This document shows, piece by piece, positions 54,857 through 63,224 of a stretch of 64,000 bases of DNA. The DNA comes from an uncultured Odoribacter sp. (lineage in GTDB: Bacteria > Bacteroidota > Bacteroidia > Bacteroidales > Marinifilaceae): positions 185,788 to 249,787 of the forward strand of contig CAJURM010000002.1 of the NCBI GenBank assembly GCA_910589025.1. The letters are read 5' to 3'. The notes under the pieces are model-generated. The model had not been told where the DNA came from, ran no database searches, and worked only from the letters and a program-made list of their open reading frames with translations. Made by a program: the position numbers and the translations under genes. Each line of letters opens with the position of its first letter. Within the stretch, counting starts at the first letter, position 1.

Positions 54857-55927
54857 TTATTTCACTTTCAGATACGTGGGGCACTGAGGCTTGCCCAGAG
54901 ACTCCCCGCGGCTGTTGCAGTATTTTTTGTCAGGGTCGTACGAAACGCCCATTTTGTCCAGCAAAGGTTCCACCGACACCTGGTGCATCTGCAAACCGAT
55001 TTCCCAGGGGTCATACCCCAACACCAAAGCGGCCATCTCTTCATAGGTGAGAACCGGTATGCCGTAGCCGTCCTTCCCGTAAGTAGTGCCTTCCATCTCA
55101 CTGATGGTATATTGCCACTTGTCTAAAAACATAGCGCATCCGGGGCAGTTTGCCACAATAAAATCCGGCTCATAAGGTTGCATAGACTCAAACTTCTTCT
55201 TGGAATTGGCAACCGAAAATCCCCGGTTTGCCATCACCAGATAATTGCGGAAACCGAAACCGCAGCAGTGCCGGCGTTCCGGGTAATCAACGGGTTCGCC
55301 TCCCCACGCTTCAATCATGCCGCTCAGTACAGCCGGAAACTCTGCGCCGCCGATACCTTTGCTGGGAAACATCTTGGCATAATGGCATCCGATGTGGTCC
55401 ACTCCCCGCAAGGGGCGTCCGGTATGTACATCCTTTAAAAGGCGGACGGCCTGCGCCGCAATCTCATTCCGGAACTTATAGATAATATCGGATGTGTGAG
55501 CCAGATTGCGGGGTTTCTTAAACTCCCTTTGGGTGGCTTTCCATAAAAACTCCCGGATTTTCTCCTCGATTTCAGGATGATGTTCCCACGTGTCCAGAAT
55601 TTCGGTATAAATGCCGAAAGACGTAATACACGAAGGCGTGAGGTTTTCATAACCCGCTTCCGTCATGAGGGCAAAATGGCGGGCAACCACCGTCATGATC
55701 GTCTCCACAGGTACCACATCCGAATGGTAGCCGATACCCGTACAGGTCGTGTGGCGGGGGTCGTCCACTACATTCTTGTGCAACTTATTACGGAGAATAT
55801 CCAGATAAGCCCACTCCGAACCGGGGAAAAAAGTCTGCCGGATACAACTGCGGGCGTAAAAGAAATTATCGTCGGCAATCTCTTTCTGATACTCCTTCCA
55901 TATCTGCTGTTTTCCTAATAGATCCAT
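54857..55927 (-). CDS. HdrB-like CCG subunit with a degenerate first cluster site
   Basis: A 356-residue subunit of the CCG family. The C-terminal CCG site is complete: GCHYAK, then HCCGFGFR and NCPGCAMF. The N-terminal site is not: the expected CCG is CTG (TTCTGIG), and the final CxxC is a single Cys (PSCITSF). So it probably holds one non-cubane [4Fe-4S] cluster. In HdrB such a site cleaves disulfides, while related proteins serve other redox partners. It lies between the HdrA-like and the first HdrC-like gene. Confidence 0.85.
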   Translation of the reverse strand: MDLLGKQQIWKEYQKEIADDNFFYARSCIRQTFFPGSEWAYLDILRNKLHKNVVDDPRHTTCTGIGYHSDVVPVETIMTVVARHFALMTEAGYENLTPSCITSFGIYTEILDTWEHHPEIEEKIREFLWKATQREFKKPRNLAHTSDIIYKFRNEIAAQAVRLLKDVHTGRPLRGVDHIGCHYAKMFPSKGIGGAEFPAVLSGMIEAWGGEPVDYPERRHCCGFGFRNYLVMANRGFSVANSKKKFESMQPYEPDFIVANCPGCAMFLDKWQYTISEMEGTTYGKDGYGIPVLTYEEMAALVLGYDPWEIGLQMHQVSVEPLLDKMGVSYDPDKKYCNSRGESLGKPQCPTYLKVK

Positions 55928-55951
55928 AGCAATCTGTTTCCTGATATCGGT

Positions 55952-56641
55952 TTATGAATGTGTTCCGTTATTTTCCGTATAGACCTGCAAAAAATATTCC
56001 TCCATATCCGTATGGGTTTCCGCAGCTTTCTCTTCCGAACAGCTCTGTATCTTTCGGAGGAACTCGGTACCTCCGGTGACATCGAAAATCTTGTGCAATT
56101 CGTCCATACTTTCCGGATCCACTTCCCGCAATGCTCCGGCGCCGGGTTTGCGGTAATTGGCGTGAACGCGCTCAAATACATCGTCCATGTGTTCGTATAT
56201 CCATTCCCACACAGGCCCCTGTTCCGGGTGCATCTCAGGCTTGACCAGGTCAGGGGTAACGCAGTAACCCCGCTCCAGAATATGAGTGTCAATCACCCTT
56301 TTCAAAGCATACTGCTGGCGCCCCTTTTCCGAATCCACAAACGTCCCCTCTTCCTGAGCCAGCTTACGCAAAGCCATGATAATAAGGCCGGGCGTATTGC
56401 CCCGGGGACAGCGCGTCCTGCACGACATGCACTCCCCGCAATACCAGATCAGGTCCGACCGTATCAGCGATTGTATCGTCTCTTCATCATTTCGCTGCAC
56501 CGAATCGACCACCGTACGCGGGTCATAATTGTAAAACTCGGCGGCAGGACAGATGGCTGTACAAACTCCGCAGTTCATACAACTGTTCATCCCCTCCGCA
56601 TAGTGAATATCTTTCTTCAGTTTTTCAATCAATTCTGACAT
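55952..56641 (-). CDS. HdrC-like 4Fe-4S subunit (first gene of the Hdr-like operon)
   Basis: A 229-residue iron-sulfur protein with CMNCGVCTAICP (about 21-32) and CGECMSCRTRCP (about 68-79), the two clusters of HdrC, then a helical tail of about 140 residues with no metal motif. It is read first in the operon. The gap to the HdrB-like gene is 24 bases. A minus-strand -7 box lies 45 bases upstream. Confidence 0.87.
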   Translation of the reverse strand: MSELIEKLKKDIHYAEGMNSCMNCGVCTAICPAAEFYNYDPRTVVDSVQRNDEETIQSLIRSDLIWYCGECMSCRTRCPRGNTPGLIIMALRKLAQEEGTFVDSEKGRQQYALKRVIDTHILERGYCVTPDLVKPEMHPEQGPVWEWIYEHMDDVFERVHANYRKPGAGALREVDPESMDELHKIFDVTGGTEFLRKIQSCSEEKAAETHTDMEEYFLQVYTENNGTHS

Positions 56642-56685
56642 ATTGTCCGGATTATCGTAGAGAATACGGCATAAATTTACTCATG

Positions 56686-56693
56686 CAAAAATA
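56686..56693 (-). promoter_or_regulatory. -7 box of the Hdr-like operon
   Basis: On the minus strand this reads TATTTTTG followed by C, a perfect TAnnTTTG element, 45 bases before the first ATG. Confidence 0.55.
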
Positions 56694-56855
56694 AACCTTT
56701 GTTTGCACCTTTTAAAGTGCGAAAATACCTAATTGTAAATATGTATTTATACTTACACGATTCCAAATTCTTTCTGCTCTTTTTCTTTAAAACACCGAAA
56801 CACTATTTTAAAAGAAAGCGTACATACGAAAGAATAATTATTTAAATTTAAGTTT

Positions 56856-57434
56856 ATGGACAAATCAGTAAAGGGAACTTTGACCGAACAGAATCTGTTG
56901 AAAGCTTTTGCCGGAGAATCCCAGGCGAAAAACCGCTATACCTTTTTTGCGGAAGTGGCGCGCAAAGAAGGGTATGAACAGATTGCCGGCATCTTTTATG
57001 AAACGGCATTACAGGAAGAGATGCACGCCAAACGTTTTTTCAGCTACCTGGAGGGAGGTATGCTGGAAATTACGGCGGCCTACCCCGCAGGAGCCATTCT
57101 GGCAACGGAATATAATCTTCTGGAAGCTGCCGACGGCGAACACGACGAGGCGTTCAATCTGTATCCCTTATTCGGGAAAATAGCAGCGGATGAAGGATTT
57201 ACCGCTATCGCCAATACCTTCAAATACGTCACCGAAGTCGAAAAAATGCACGAAAACCGCTATCTCAAATTACTCGAAAACCTGAGAGAAGGTTTGGTAT
57301 TTGCCCGCGAAGAAGAAGTCAGGTGGTACTGCCGGAAATGCGGCTACGTACATGTGGGCAAAACTCCGCCCAAAGTCTGTCCTTCCTGCCTGCATCCCCA
57401 GGGATACTTTGAACTGTTCCCTGACAACTATTGA
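56856..57434 (+). CDS. rbr: rubrerythrin
   Basis: A 192-residue cytoplasmic peroxidase that detoxifies H2O2 in anaerobes. The ferritin-like diiron domain (about 1-145) has the paired Glu and ExxH ligands (FAGESQAKNRY, EEMHAKRFF, EVEKMHENRY), and the C-terminal rubredoxin-like domain has CRKCGY (C159, C162) and CPSC (C175, C178). It is monocistronic, divergent from the Hdr-like operon, and followed by a terminator. It complements the Bat genes as oxygen defence. Confidence 0.95.
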   Translation: MDKSVKGTLTEQNLLKAFAGESQAKNRYTFFAEVARKEGYEQIAGIFYETALQEEMHAKRFFSYLEGGMLEITAAYPAGAILATEYNLLEAADGEHDEAFNLYPLFGKIAADEGFTAIANTFKYVTEVEKMHENRYLKLLENLREGLVFAREEEVRWYCRKCGYVHVGKTPPKVCPSCLHPQGYFELFPDNY

Positions 57435-57467
57435 GCAGCGGCAGCACACAGGGAAATCACTTTCAGC

Positions 57468-57511
57468 ATTGCGAATCCGGGATTAACTTCTTAGATTCGC
57501 AATTGTTTTTT
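57468..57511 (+). terminator. Terminator after the rubrerythrin gene
   Basis: A 10-bp stem (ATTGCGAATC with GATTCGCAAT, 16-base loop) is followed by TGTTTTTT. Confidence 0.8.
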
Positions 57512-57518
57512 AACTTTA
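57511..57518 (+). promoter_or_regulatory. Candidate -7 box of the ompA-birA unit
   Basis: TAACTTTA, one base from TAnnTTTG, lies 32 bases before the ATG at 57551, directly after the terminator. Confidence 0.4.
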
Positions 57519-57550
57519 TCGCCGTTTAAAAACAGAAATCAACCGGGCTT

Positions 57551-59413
57551 ATGCGAAAAGAATGTCTTTTGTGTTTGGGACTGTTGCTGGCTTTCACAGA
57601 GGTAATTGCGCAGAAAGTGAGCGCGAATAAGAAAGCACAGCAGGGCTATGAGGAGGCAATACAGCTCTACCGGGGAAAAAAATACGGGGAAGCCTTAAAA
57701 GTGCTGGACAAAGCGGCTGCATACGACCGTTTTGCAGAACTCTTTTTCCTGAAAGCCGATATTTACAATAAACAGAAAAACGCCCAGGCGGAAATTGATG
57801 CGATAGAAGCCGGCTTGGCGTTGGATTCCTTGAAATACACAGGCTATTATTATTTCCTGGCTGAAAATCACATGCTCCGGGGGGAGTATGCGAAAGCACA
57901 GGCTGCCTATAAACACTACCTGGGAAAAGACAAAAAGCAACAAAATGCCCTCCGGGCGCGGCAGCAGTTGAAAAACTGTGAATTTTCCCTCCGTGCCCTG
58001 GCTGCCGGTAAGAAAAAAGAGAGGGAAGTATTCATCGCGTCCGACCGGGATGTCTATTGGCCTTCCCTGGACGTGACAGGGGAGACCGTTTTGTACACCT
58101 CCTTGGATGAAGGCGTGGAGAATATCCGGATGCGCAAAGGGGAGAAGACTTTTTTTCTTTCACTGAATACGGCGGAAAACGAAGGGACACAATCTTTGAC
58201 TGCCGACGGTCAGATGATGTATTTCACCGGATGCGGGCGTCCCGATTCGCGGGGCAGTTGTGACATCTATGTGGCTTACCGCCTTTCGGACAGCCTGTGG
58301 TCCGAGCCTGTAAACCTGGGGGAACCTGTCAATACGGATGCGTGGGAGGCACAGCCTGCCATTTCGCCCGACGGGCGGCACCTGTTTTTTGCCTCCACCC
58401 GTTCCGGAGGAAGAGGCGGAAGCGACATCTGGTATTCCACATTGCTGGGCAGGAGCAGTGACGGGCGGCAACAATGGTCCGAACCCCGGCTGCTTTATTT
58501 CAACACACCGGGGCAGGAAATGGCACCTTTTCTCTATTATGACGGCAAAACCTTATTCTTTGCCTCGGACGCTTATACCGGGATGGGAGGAATGGACATC
58601 TATAAAGTGAACCTGGACGAGGCGGGTGAACCGCTCAATATGGGTATCAGCATCAACAGCCACGAAAATGAAATGGGCTTTGTCGTGGATGCTACCGGAC
58701 GGAAAGGCTACTTCACCTCTGCGCAGGACGGAAAGCGGAATATATACCGTTTCGACCTGGACGAAGAACTTCGCTGCCCGGAGACTGCCTACCTGAAACT
58801 GAAAATCCGGGATGAAGAAGGCAGTCCCGTTGTGCCGGACCAACTGGTGGTGCAGGTGCTGGGAAAACGGGACACGCTGGCTCTGTATGATGGGATGTAT
58901 GTTAATTCCGATATGGCAGTGTGCACCCCTGCCGAAAACACCTTGCTGTTGAGTGTACTGAAAACGGGATATTTGTATTATTCCGACACAGTCCGAGTCG
59001 GGCGGGCGGATTTCAACCGTCCGGCAGAGCGTGAAATTATTATGCGGAAAATCCGGGAAAACAGCAGCCTGGTGCTGAAAGGGATATTTTTTGAAGTGGA
59101 TGATTATACCCTGCGCTCCGAATCGGAAGCCGAATTGCAGCAACTGGTGGCATTCATGCAGCGGAATCCCGGAATACGGATAGAAATTGCAGGGTATACG
59201 GACAATAACGGAACAGATGAATACAATCTCCGCCTGTCCGAAAACAGGGCTTTTGAAGTATTTAAATATCTGTTTCTTCACCGGGTGAAAAAAGACCGCA
59301 TGACCTACAAGGGATACGGGAAAGCGAACCCCGTAGCTCCCAACGATACGGAAGAGGGAAGAGCCCGGAACAGAAGGACGGAAATAAAAGTGATGCCGGC
59401 AGAACGGAAATGA
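57551..59413 (+). CDS. OmpA-family protein with TPR and PD40 beta-propeller
   Basis: A 620-residue envelope protein. It has a signal peptide (1-20, ending VIAQ), TPR units (about 30-145), a PD40-type propeller (about 160-400, repeated SPDGRHLFFASTRSGG and KTLFFASDA elements), a short beta domain, and a C-terminal OmpA peptidoglycan-binding domain (about 508-617, FFEVDDYTLRSES, then LSENRAFEV and ARNRRTEIKV). This layout is common in Bacteroidota and in type IX secretion partners (PorE-like), but a specific role is not shown. The next gene overlaps its end by 4 bases. Confidence 0.88.
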   Translation: MRKECLLCLGLLLAFTEVIAQKVSANKKAQQGYEEAIQLYRGKKYGEALKVLDKAAAYDRFAELFFLKADIYNKQKNAQAEIDAIEAGLALDSLKYTGYYYFLAENHMLRGEYAKAQAAYKHYLGKDKKQQNALRARQQLKNCEFSLRALAAGKKKEREVFIASDRDVYWPSLDVTGETVLYTSLDEGVENIRMRKGEKTFFLSLNTAENEGTQSLTADGQMMYFTGCGRPDSRGSCDIYVAYRLSDSLWSEPVNLGEPVNTDAWEAQPAISPDGRHLFFASTRSGGRGGSDIWYSTLLGRSSDGRQQWSEPRLLYFNTPGQEMAPFLYYDGKTLFFASDAYTGMGGMDIYKVNLDEAGEPLNMGISINSHENEMGFVVDATGRKGYFTSAQDGKRNIYRFDLDEELRCPETAYLKLKIRDEEGSPVVPDQLVVQVLGKRDTLALYDGMYVNSDMAVCTPAENTLLLSVLKTGYLYYSDTVRVGRADFNRPAEREIIMRKIRENSSLVLKGIFFEVDDYTLRSESEAELQQLVAFMQRNPGIRIEIAGYTDNNGTDEYNLRLSENRAFEVFKYLFLHRVKKDRMTYKGYGKANPVAPNDTEEGRARNRRTEIKVMPAERK

Positions 59414-60168
59414 ACATGGGAAAGAAAATAAACGAATATGAGACAGCGGGATTTCAGATCTCCGAATACGATGAATTGTCTTCCACCAACACGGAAGCGG
59501 AACGATGGCCCAAAGAAGAACTGAAAGACAAAAGCGTCATTTTGACCTATTGCCAGACTCAGGGACGCGGACAGGCAACCAACAGATGGGAGAGTGAGCC
59601 GGGAAAGAACCTCTCCATGACGGTCGTGTTGTGTCCGCCGGATTGTGATGCTTCCCGGCAATTTGCCGTTTCGATGGTGTGTGCCCTGGGGGTATGTGAT
59701 TTTGTCGGACACTATGCAGAGGGAGGAAAGGTGAAATGGCCCAACGACGTGTATGTCGGGGACAGGAAAATATGCGGCATCCTCATCGAGCATGCTGTGG
59801 CGGGGCGTTTTATCAAAAGGTCGCTGTGTGGTATCGGAGTGAACATCAATCAGTCCCGTTTTTTGTCGGATGCACCGAATCCTGTATCTTTGTTGCAACT
59901 GACGGGAAAATCCATTCCGTTGGAAAAGGCATTGCAAGAACTGCTTGCCTGCATCGGTCGACGTTATGGGCAGATGACAGACTACGGGCGGTTGGAACAG
60001 GATTTCATGGCTTGTCTGTACCGGGGGCAGGGAATCCACGAATGGGAAGACGAATCGGGAGGATTCCGCGCTTCCATCGACCGGATAGATGAATACGGGC
60101 GGTTGGTGCTTAGAGATACAGAAGGAAAAACGCGTGTGTATGGATTTAAAGAAGTAATCTATAAATAA
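59410..60168 (+). CDS. birA: biotin--[acetyl-CoA-carboxylase] ligase
   Basis: A 252-residue enzyme that attaches biotin to carrier proteins through biotinyl-AMP. The GRGQATNRW loop (52-60) and KWPND (109-113) with catalytic-type K120 in GDRKICGILIE are present, followed by a C-terminal SH3-like segment (about 205-250). No N-terminal DNA-binding domain, so it is the non-repressor class. It overlaps the OmpA gene by ATGA, which implies coupled translation. Confidence 0.93.
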   Translation: MNMGKKINEYETAGFQISEYDELSSTNTEAERWPKEELKDKSVILTYCQTQGRGQATNRWESEPGKNLSMTVVLCPPDCDASRQFAVSMVCALGVCDFVGHYAEGGKVKWPNDVYVGDRKICGILIEHAVAGRFIKRSLCGIGVNINQSRFLSDAPNPVSLLQLTGKSIPLEKALQELLACIGRRYGQMTDYGRLEQDFMACLYRGQGIHEWEDESGGFRASIDRIDEYGRLVLRDTEGKTRVYGFKEVIYK

Positions 60169-60183
60169 TTTAAAAGAAAACGG

Positions 60184-62859
60184 ATGATACGGAAAGTAGT
60201 TTTATTATTGTCGTGGGCGGCTTTAGCGTGGAGCTGCCGCCAGGAAGTGCATTTCGTGGCGGATGCACAAAGTCGCCAGCAAATCCAACAGGACTTTGAA
60301 ACCAAGAAAGCCATCCTGGCAGGAGCCCCTGAAAACCTCCTGGCTGTCTTTGACCAGCCTCTGACACAGGAAGAGAGAGAAGCCCTTCAATTCCTGTATG
60401 CTTATTCTCCTTTAATAGACCTCTCTTATTACGGGGGAGACTTCTTGTTGCAGAATGTGCGCTTGTCTTTACAGGTCAGAGAGGAAATGCCTTGGGGAAA
60501 AGAGATACCCGAATTGATTTTCAGACACTTTGTACTTCCGGTGCGGGGTGGGAATGAAGGACTGGATTCTTCCAGAATGGTGTTTTACGGGGAACTGAAA
60601 GACCGGGTAAAAAAGTGCAGTTCGATGGAGGAAGCCGCTTTGGAAGTGAACCACTGGTGTCATGAAAAGGCAATCTACAAGCCGACAAATGCCCGTACTT
60701 GTTCGCCCCTTACGATGACAACGACAGCTTATGGGCGTTGTGGGGAAGAAGCGGTATTTGCTTTGGCGGCCATGCGCTCGGTGGGGATTCCCGCCCGCCA
60801 GGTGTACACGCCGCGTTGGGCGCATTGCGACGACAACCATGCCTGGATAGAAGTGTGGGTGGATGGCACCTGGAAATACCTCGGGGCTTGTGAACCGGAA
60901 CCCCGATTGGATATTGCATGGTTTACCGCTCCTGTGCGCCGGGGTGTGTTTATGACAGCAAGAGTATTCGGACGCTATACCGGAGAGGAAGTGGTTTCCA
61001 TGAATCCGAACATGACGAGCGTGAATGTGACAGGCAATTATACGGATGCCCGGAAGGTGAAAGTGAAAGTGGTCAATGAAGCAGGCAAACCGGTACCGGG
61101 AGCTAAAGTGGAGTATAAGGTTTACAATTACGGGGAATTTTATCCGGCAGTCATTCTTACTGCTAATCCCGAAGGTGTGTCGGAACTGACCGTCGGACAG
61201 GGAGACTGGCTCATCTGGGCTTCGGACGGCAAGCAATTCGGCTTCGGAAAACTGGAAGCTGCCTCACAGAACGAAATTACGGTCGTATTGGATAAAACCG
61301 GGAAAGAAAAATTCCACCTGGCATATGACATGGTGCCACCGGTGGAAAAAGAGTATCAGGCATTGGTGCCGGATGAAGAAAGAGCAGTCAATGACCGGCG
61401 TTTTATGTATGAGGATTCGCTGAGGAATGCCTACATCGCTTCCTTTATGAAGGAGGACGAGATTATCCGGAAAGCCGGAGAATGGAAAGTGGATGCGGAA
61501 AAATTAGTGAGGATAGTCCGGGAATCCCGTGGAAACTATCCGGAAATAATCGCTTTTTTACAGAAAGTGAATGATTCGCCCGAGACGGATATGGAAACAG
61601 CCTTGGATTTATTAACGGTAGTAGCCGGAAAAGATTTGCAGGATACGAAAGCCGCTGTCTGGGAAGACCATTTGCAGGGAGCTGTCGCATACAAGAAAAA
61701 ACCGCGGATTTCGGTATCCGGGAACAGCTATGCCGAACTATACAGGGAATATATTCTGAACCCCCGGGTAAAATACGAACAGATTACCCCATACCGGAAA
61801 TTATTGAAAGAATATTTGGCGGAGAATGGAATTTCAACGGTGGAAGGAGTGTTGGCTGCTATACAGAAGATGCGGATCGTGGACTCGGTAAATACTGCGG
61901 GAGTGGCGACACCTCCGGAAGGAGTTTTGAAGGCGGGAGTGACGGATACCCGTTCCAAGGAGTTGTTTTTCGTTGCGGCTTGCCGGACGATGGGGCTTGC
62001 CGCACGCCTGAATCCGATGGACGGCAAACCGGAGTACAACGAGGGAAAAGGCTGGCAACAAGCCGTATTTACTCCTTCCCAGCAAGTGGGAGAACGGGGT
62101 AAGCTGATGATTACGTATGCCGGAGGAGAAGTAAAAGACCCGGCCTATTATACCCATTTCACCATTTCCCGGATTGCCAACGGAAGAGTGTATCTGATAG
62201 ACTTGGGGAGCAATGCGGACGTAGATATGGGAGGAGGTGCCCAGTATAGCAAGATATTTAAAACCCCTGTAAGCCTCGAAGCCGGAGATTATATACTGGT
62301 AACCGGTAACCGTCGGAGCGATGGGGCCGTGTTGACGGAAGTGTCGTCTTTTACGGTGAAACCCGGCGAACTGACCCGGGTGAAGATGAAAGTGAGGGAT
62401 GTTACCGAAGTCATGAAAATATGGGGTAAAGTGCAACTTCCGCTCTCCTATATGCCTGAAGGAAAGACGGCTCCGCAAACCATGAAACTGCCGAAGCAAG
62501 GCTACACGGCGGTGGCCTGGATTGCAGCAAATCAAGAGCCGACCAATCATTTGGTGCGGGATATGAGCAACATGAAAGCCGATTTTGAAGCCAAGGGCAT
62601 CCCGATGTATTTCATGTTTACCGATCAGGCTCAGATGAAGAAATTTGCCCGGCATGACTTCAAGCCGCTGCCTGAAAACATGCTCTTGGGATACGACCCG
62701 GAAGGCAAACTGCTGGAAAGAGTTGCCCGCAGCCTGAACTTGAAAAATGCCGATAACCTGCCTCTGATTTTGATGATAAATCAGGTAGGGGAGGTGGCTT
62801 TCATTTCACAAGGCTATCGTGTGGGATTGGGAACGCAGATCATCAAGTTTATAAAATAG
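60184..62859 (+). CDS. transglutaminase-like lipoprotein with thioredoxin-like C-terminus
   Basis: An 891-residue lipoprotein (lipobox LAWSC, C18). The transglutaminase core has AYGRCGEEA (C186) and DDNHAWIEVW (H219), the first two residues of the usual Cys-His-Asp triad. The Asp position reads within YLGACEPEP, where a Glu may take its place. Carboxypeptidase-like beta segments follow (VVNEAGKPVPGAKVEYKVYN), and the last 100 residues resemble a thioredoxin fold without a CxxC motif. Probably a surface or periplasmic enzyme or protease; substrate unknown. It starts 15 bases after birA. Confidence 0.8.
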   Translation: MIRKVVLLLSWAALAWSCRQEVHFVADAQSRQQIQQDFETKKAILAGAPENLLAVFDQPLTQEEREALQFLYAYSPLIDLSYYGGDFLLQNVRLSLQVREEMPWGKEIPELIFRHFVLPVRGGNEGLDSSRMVFYGELKDRVKKCSSMEEAALEVNHWCHEKAIYKPTNARTCSPLTMTTTAYGRCGEEAVFALAAMRSVGIPARQVYTPRWAHCDDNHAWIEVWVDGTWKYLGACEPEPRLDIAWFTAPVRRGVFMTARVFGRYTGEEVVSMNPNMTSVNVTGNYTDARKVKVKVVNEAGKPVPGAKVEYKVYNYGEFYPAVILTANPEGVSELTVGQGDWLIWASDGKQFGFGKLEAASQNEITVVLDKTGKEKFHLAYDMVPPVEKEYQALVPDEERAVNDRRFMYEDSLRNAYIASFMKEDEIIRKAGEWKVDAEKLVRIVRESRGNYPEIIAFLQKVNDSPETDMETALDLLTVVAGKDLQDTKAAVWEDHLQGAVAYKKKPRISVSGNSYAELYREYILNPRVKYEQITPYRKLLKEYLAENGISTVEGVLAAIQKMRIVDSVNTAGVATPPEGVLKAGVTDTRSKELFFVAACRTMGLAARLNPMDGKPEYNEGKGWQQAVFTPSQQVGERGKLMITYAGGEVKDPAYYTHFTISRIANGRVYLIDLGSNADVDMGGGAQYSKIFKTPVSLEAGDYILVTGNRRSDGAVLTEVSSFTVKPGELTRVKMKVRDVTEVMKIWGKVQLPLSYMPEGKTAPQTMKLPKQGYTAVAWIAANQEPTNHLVRDMSNMKADFEAKGIPMYFMFTDQAQMKKFARHDFKPLPENMLLGYDPEGKLLERVARSLNLKNADNLPLILMINQVGEVAFISQGYRVGLGTQIIKFIK

Positions 62860-62904
62860 GGCTTGAAAGAGGCAAAAAGATTGAAAAATTAAAATAGAAC
62901 AGTG

Positions 62905-62942
62905 GAGCAATGGAGAAAATTCATGGCTCCATTGTTTTATTG
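62905..62942 (+). terminator. Terminator after the transglutaminase-like gene
   Basis: An 8-bp stem (CAATGGAG with CTCCATTG, 11-base loop) is followed by TTTTAT. A second pairing, TGGAGCAAT (62903-62911) with ATTGCTCCA (62939-62947), would exclude it. Confidence 0.6.
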
Positions 62943-63063
62943 CTCCAGGTCGGCTTTCTACTTTTCGTTTGAAATAACAATCGGCGTGGCCGTTTCCGGT
63001 AGTATATTAAAATCACTTCTGTTTTGCCGCCCTAATAGATACTTTTCTTTCTTTTCCCCTTCT

Positions 63064-63127
63064 CTGCCGTCTTATCTCCGTTCCGGAACGGAGTTGTTTC
63101 GGAGATATAACGGAGGGATAACGGCAG
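63064..63127. repeat. Nested palindromic element
   Basis: CTCCGTTCCGGAACGGAG (63076-63093) is a perfect 18-bp palindrome. CTGCCGT on the left pairs with ACGGCAG on the right, and TATCTCCG with CGGAG-type segments in between, so the whole can fold as an imperfect cruciform. Confidence 0.7.
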
Positions 63128-63185
63128 TGTGTATAAGAGGGAATGGTGTTTTGGCGGGGAGATAAACAGGAATGGAAGAGGAGGG

Positions 63186-63214
63186 AAGCTTGAAGGGATT
63201 GTCCCTTCAAGCTT
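63186..63214. terminator. Hairpin after the glycine-rich gene
   Basis: A perfect 13-bp stem (AAGCTTGAAGGGA with TCCCTTCAAGCTT, loop TTG) 11 bases past the minus-strand stop at 63225. The T tract is weak on the minus strand. Confidence 0.65.
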
Positions 63215-63224
63215 TTCAAAATAG

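Larger units (their letters stand above)
62860..63224. other. Intergenic region with palindromes before the glycine-rich gene
   Basis: No gene is supported. It holds the terminator above, an 18-bp perfect palindrome at 63076-63093 inside a wider dyad (63064-63070 with 63121-63127), and a 13-bp hairpin at 63186-63214. Confidence 0.6.

Noticed and set aside
61834..62655. Minus-strand frame of 273 codons inside the transglutaminase-like gene
   Set aside because: Its His/Arg-rich composition and the lack of a start signal mark it as a shadow of the real gene.
62902..63165. Possible 87-residue protein in the gap before the glycine-rich gene
   Set aside because: It starts inside a terminator hairpin, crosses the palindromes, and has no motif or ribosome-binding context.
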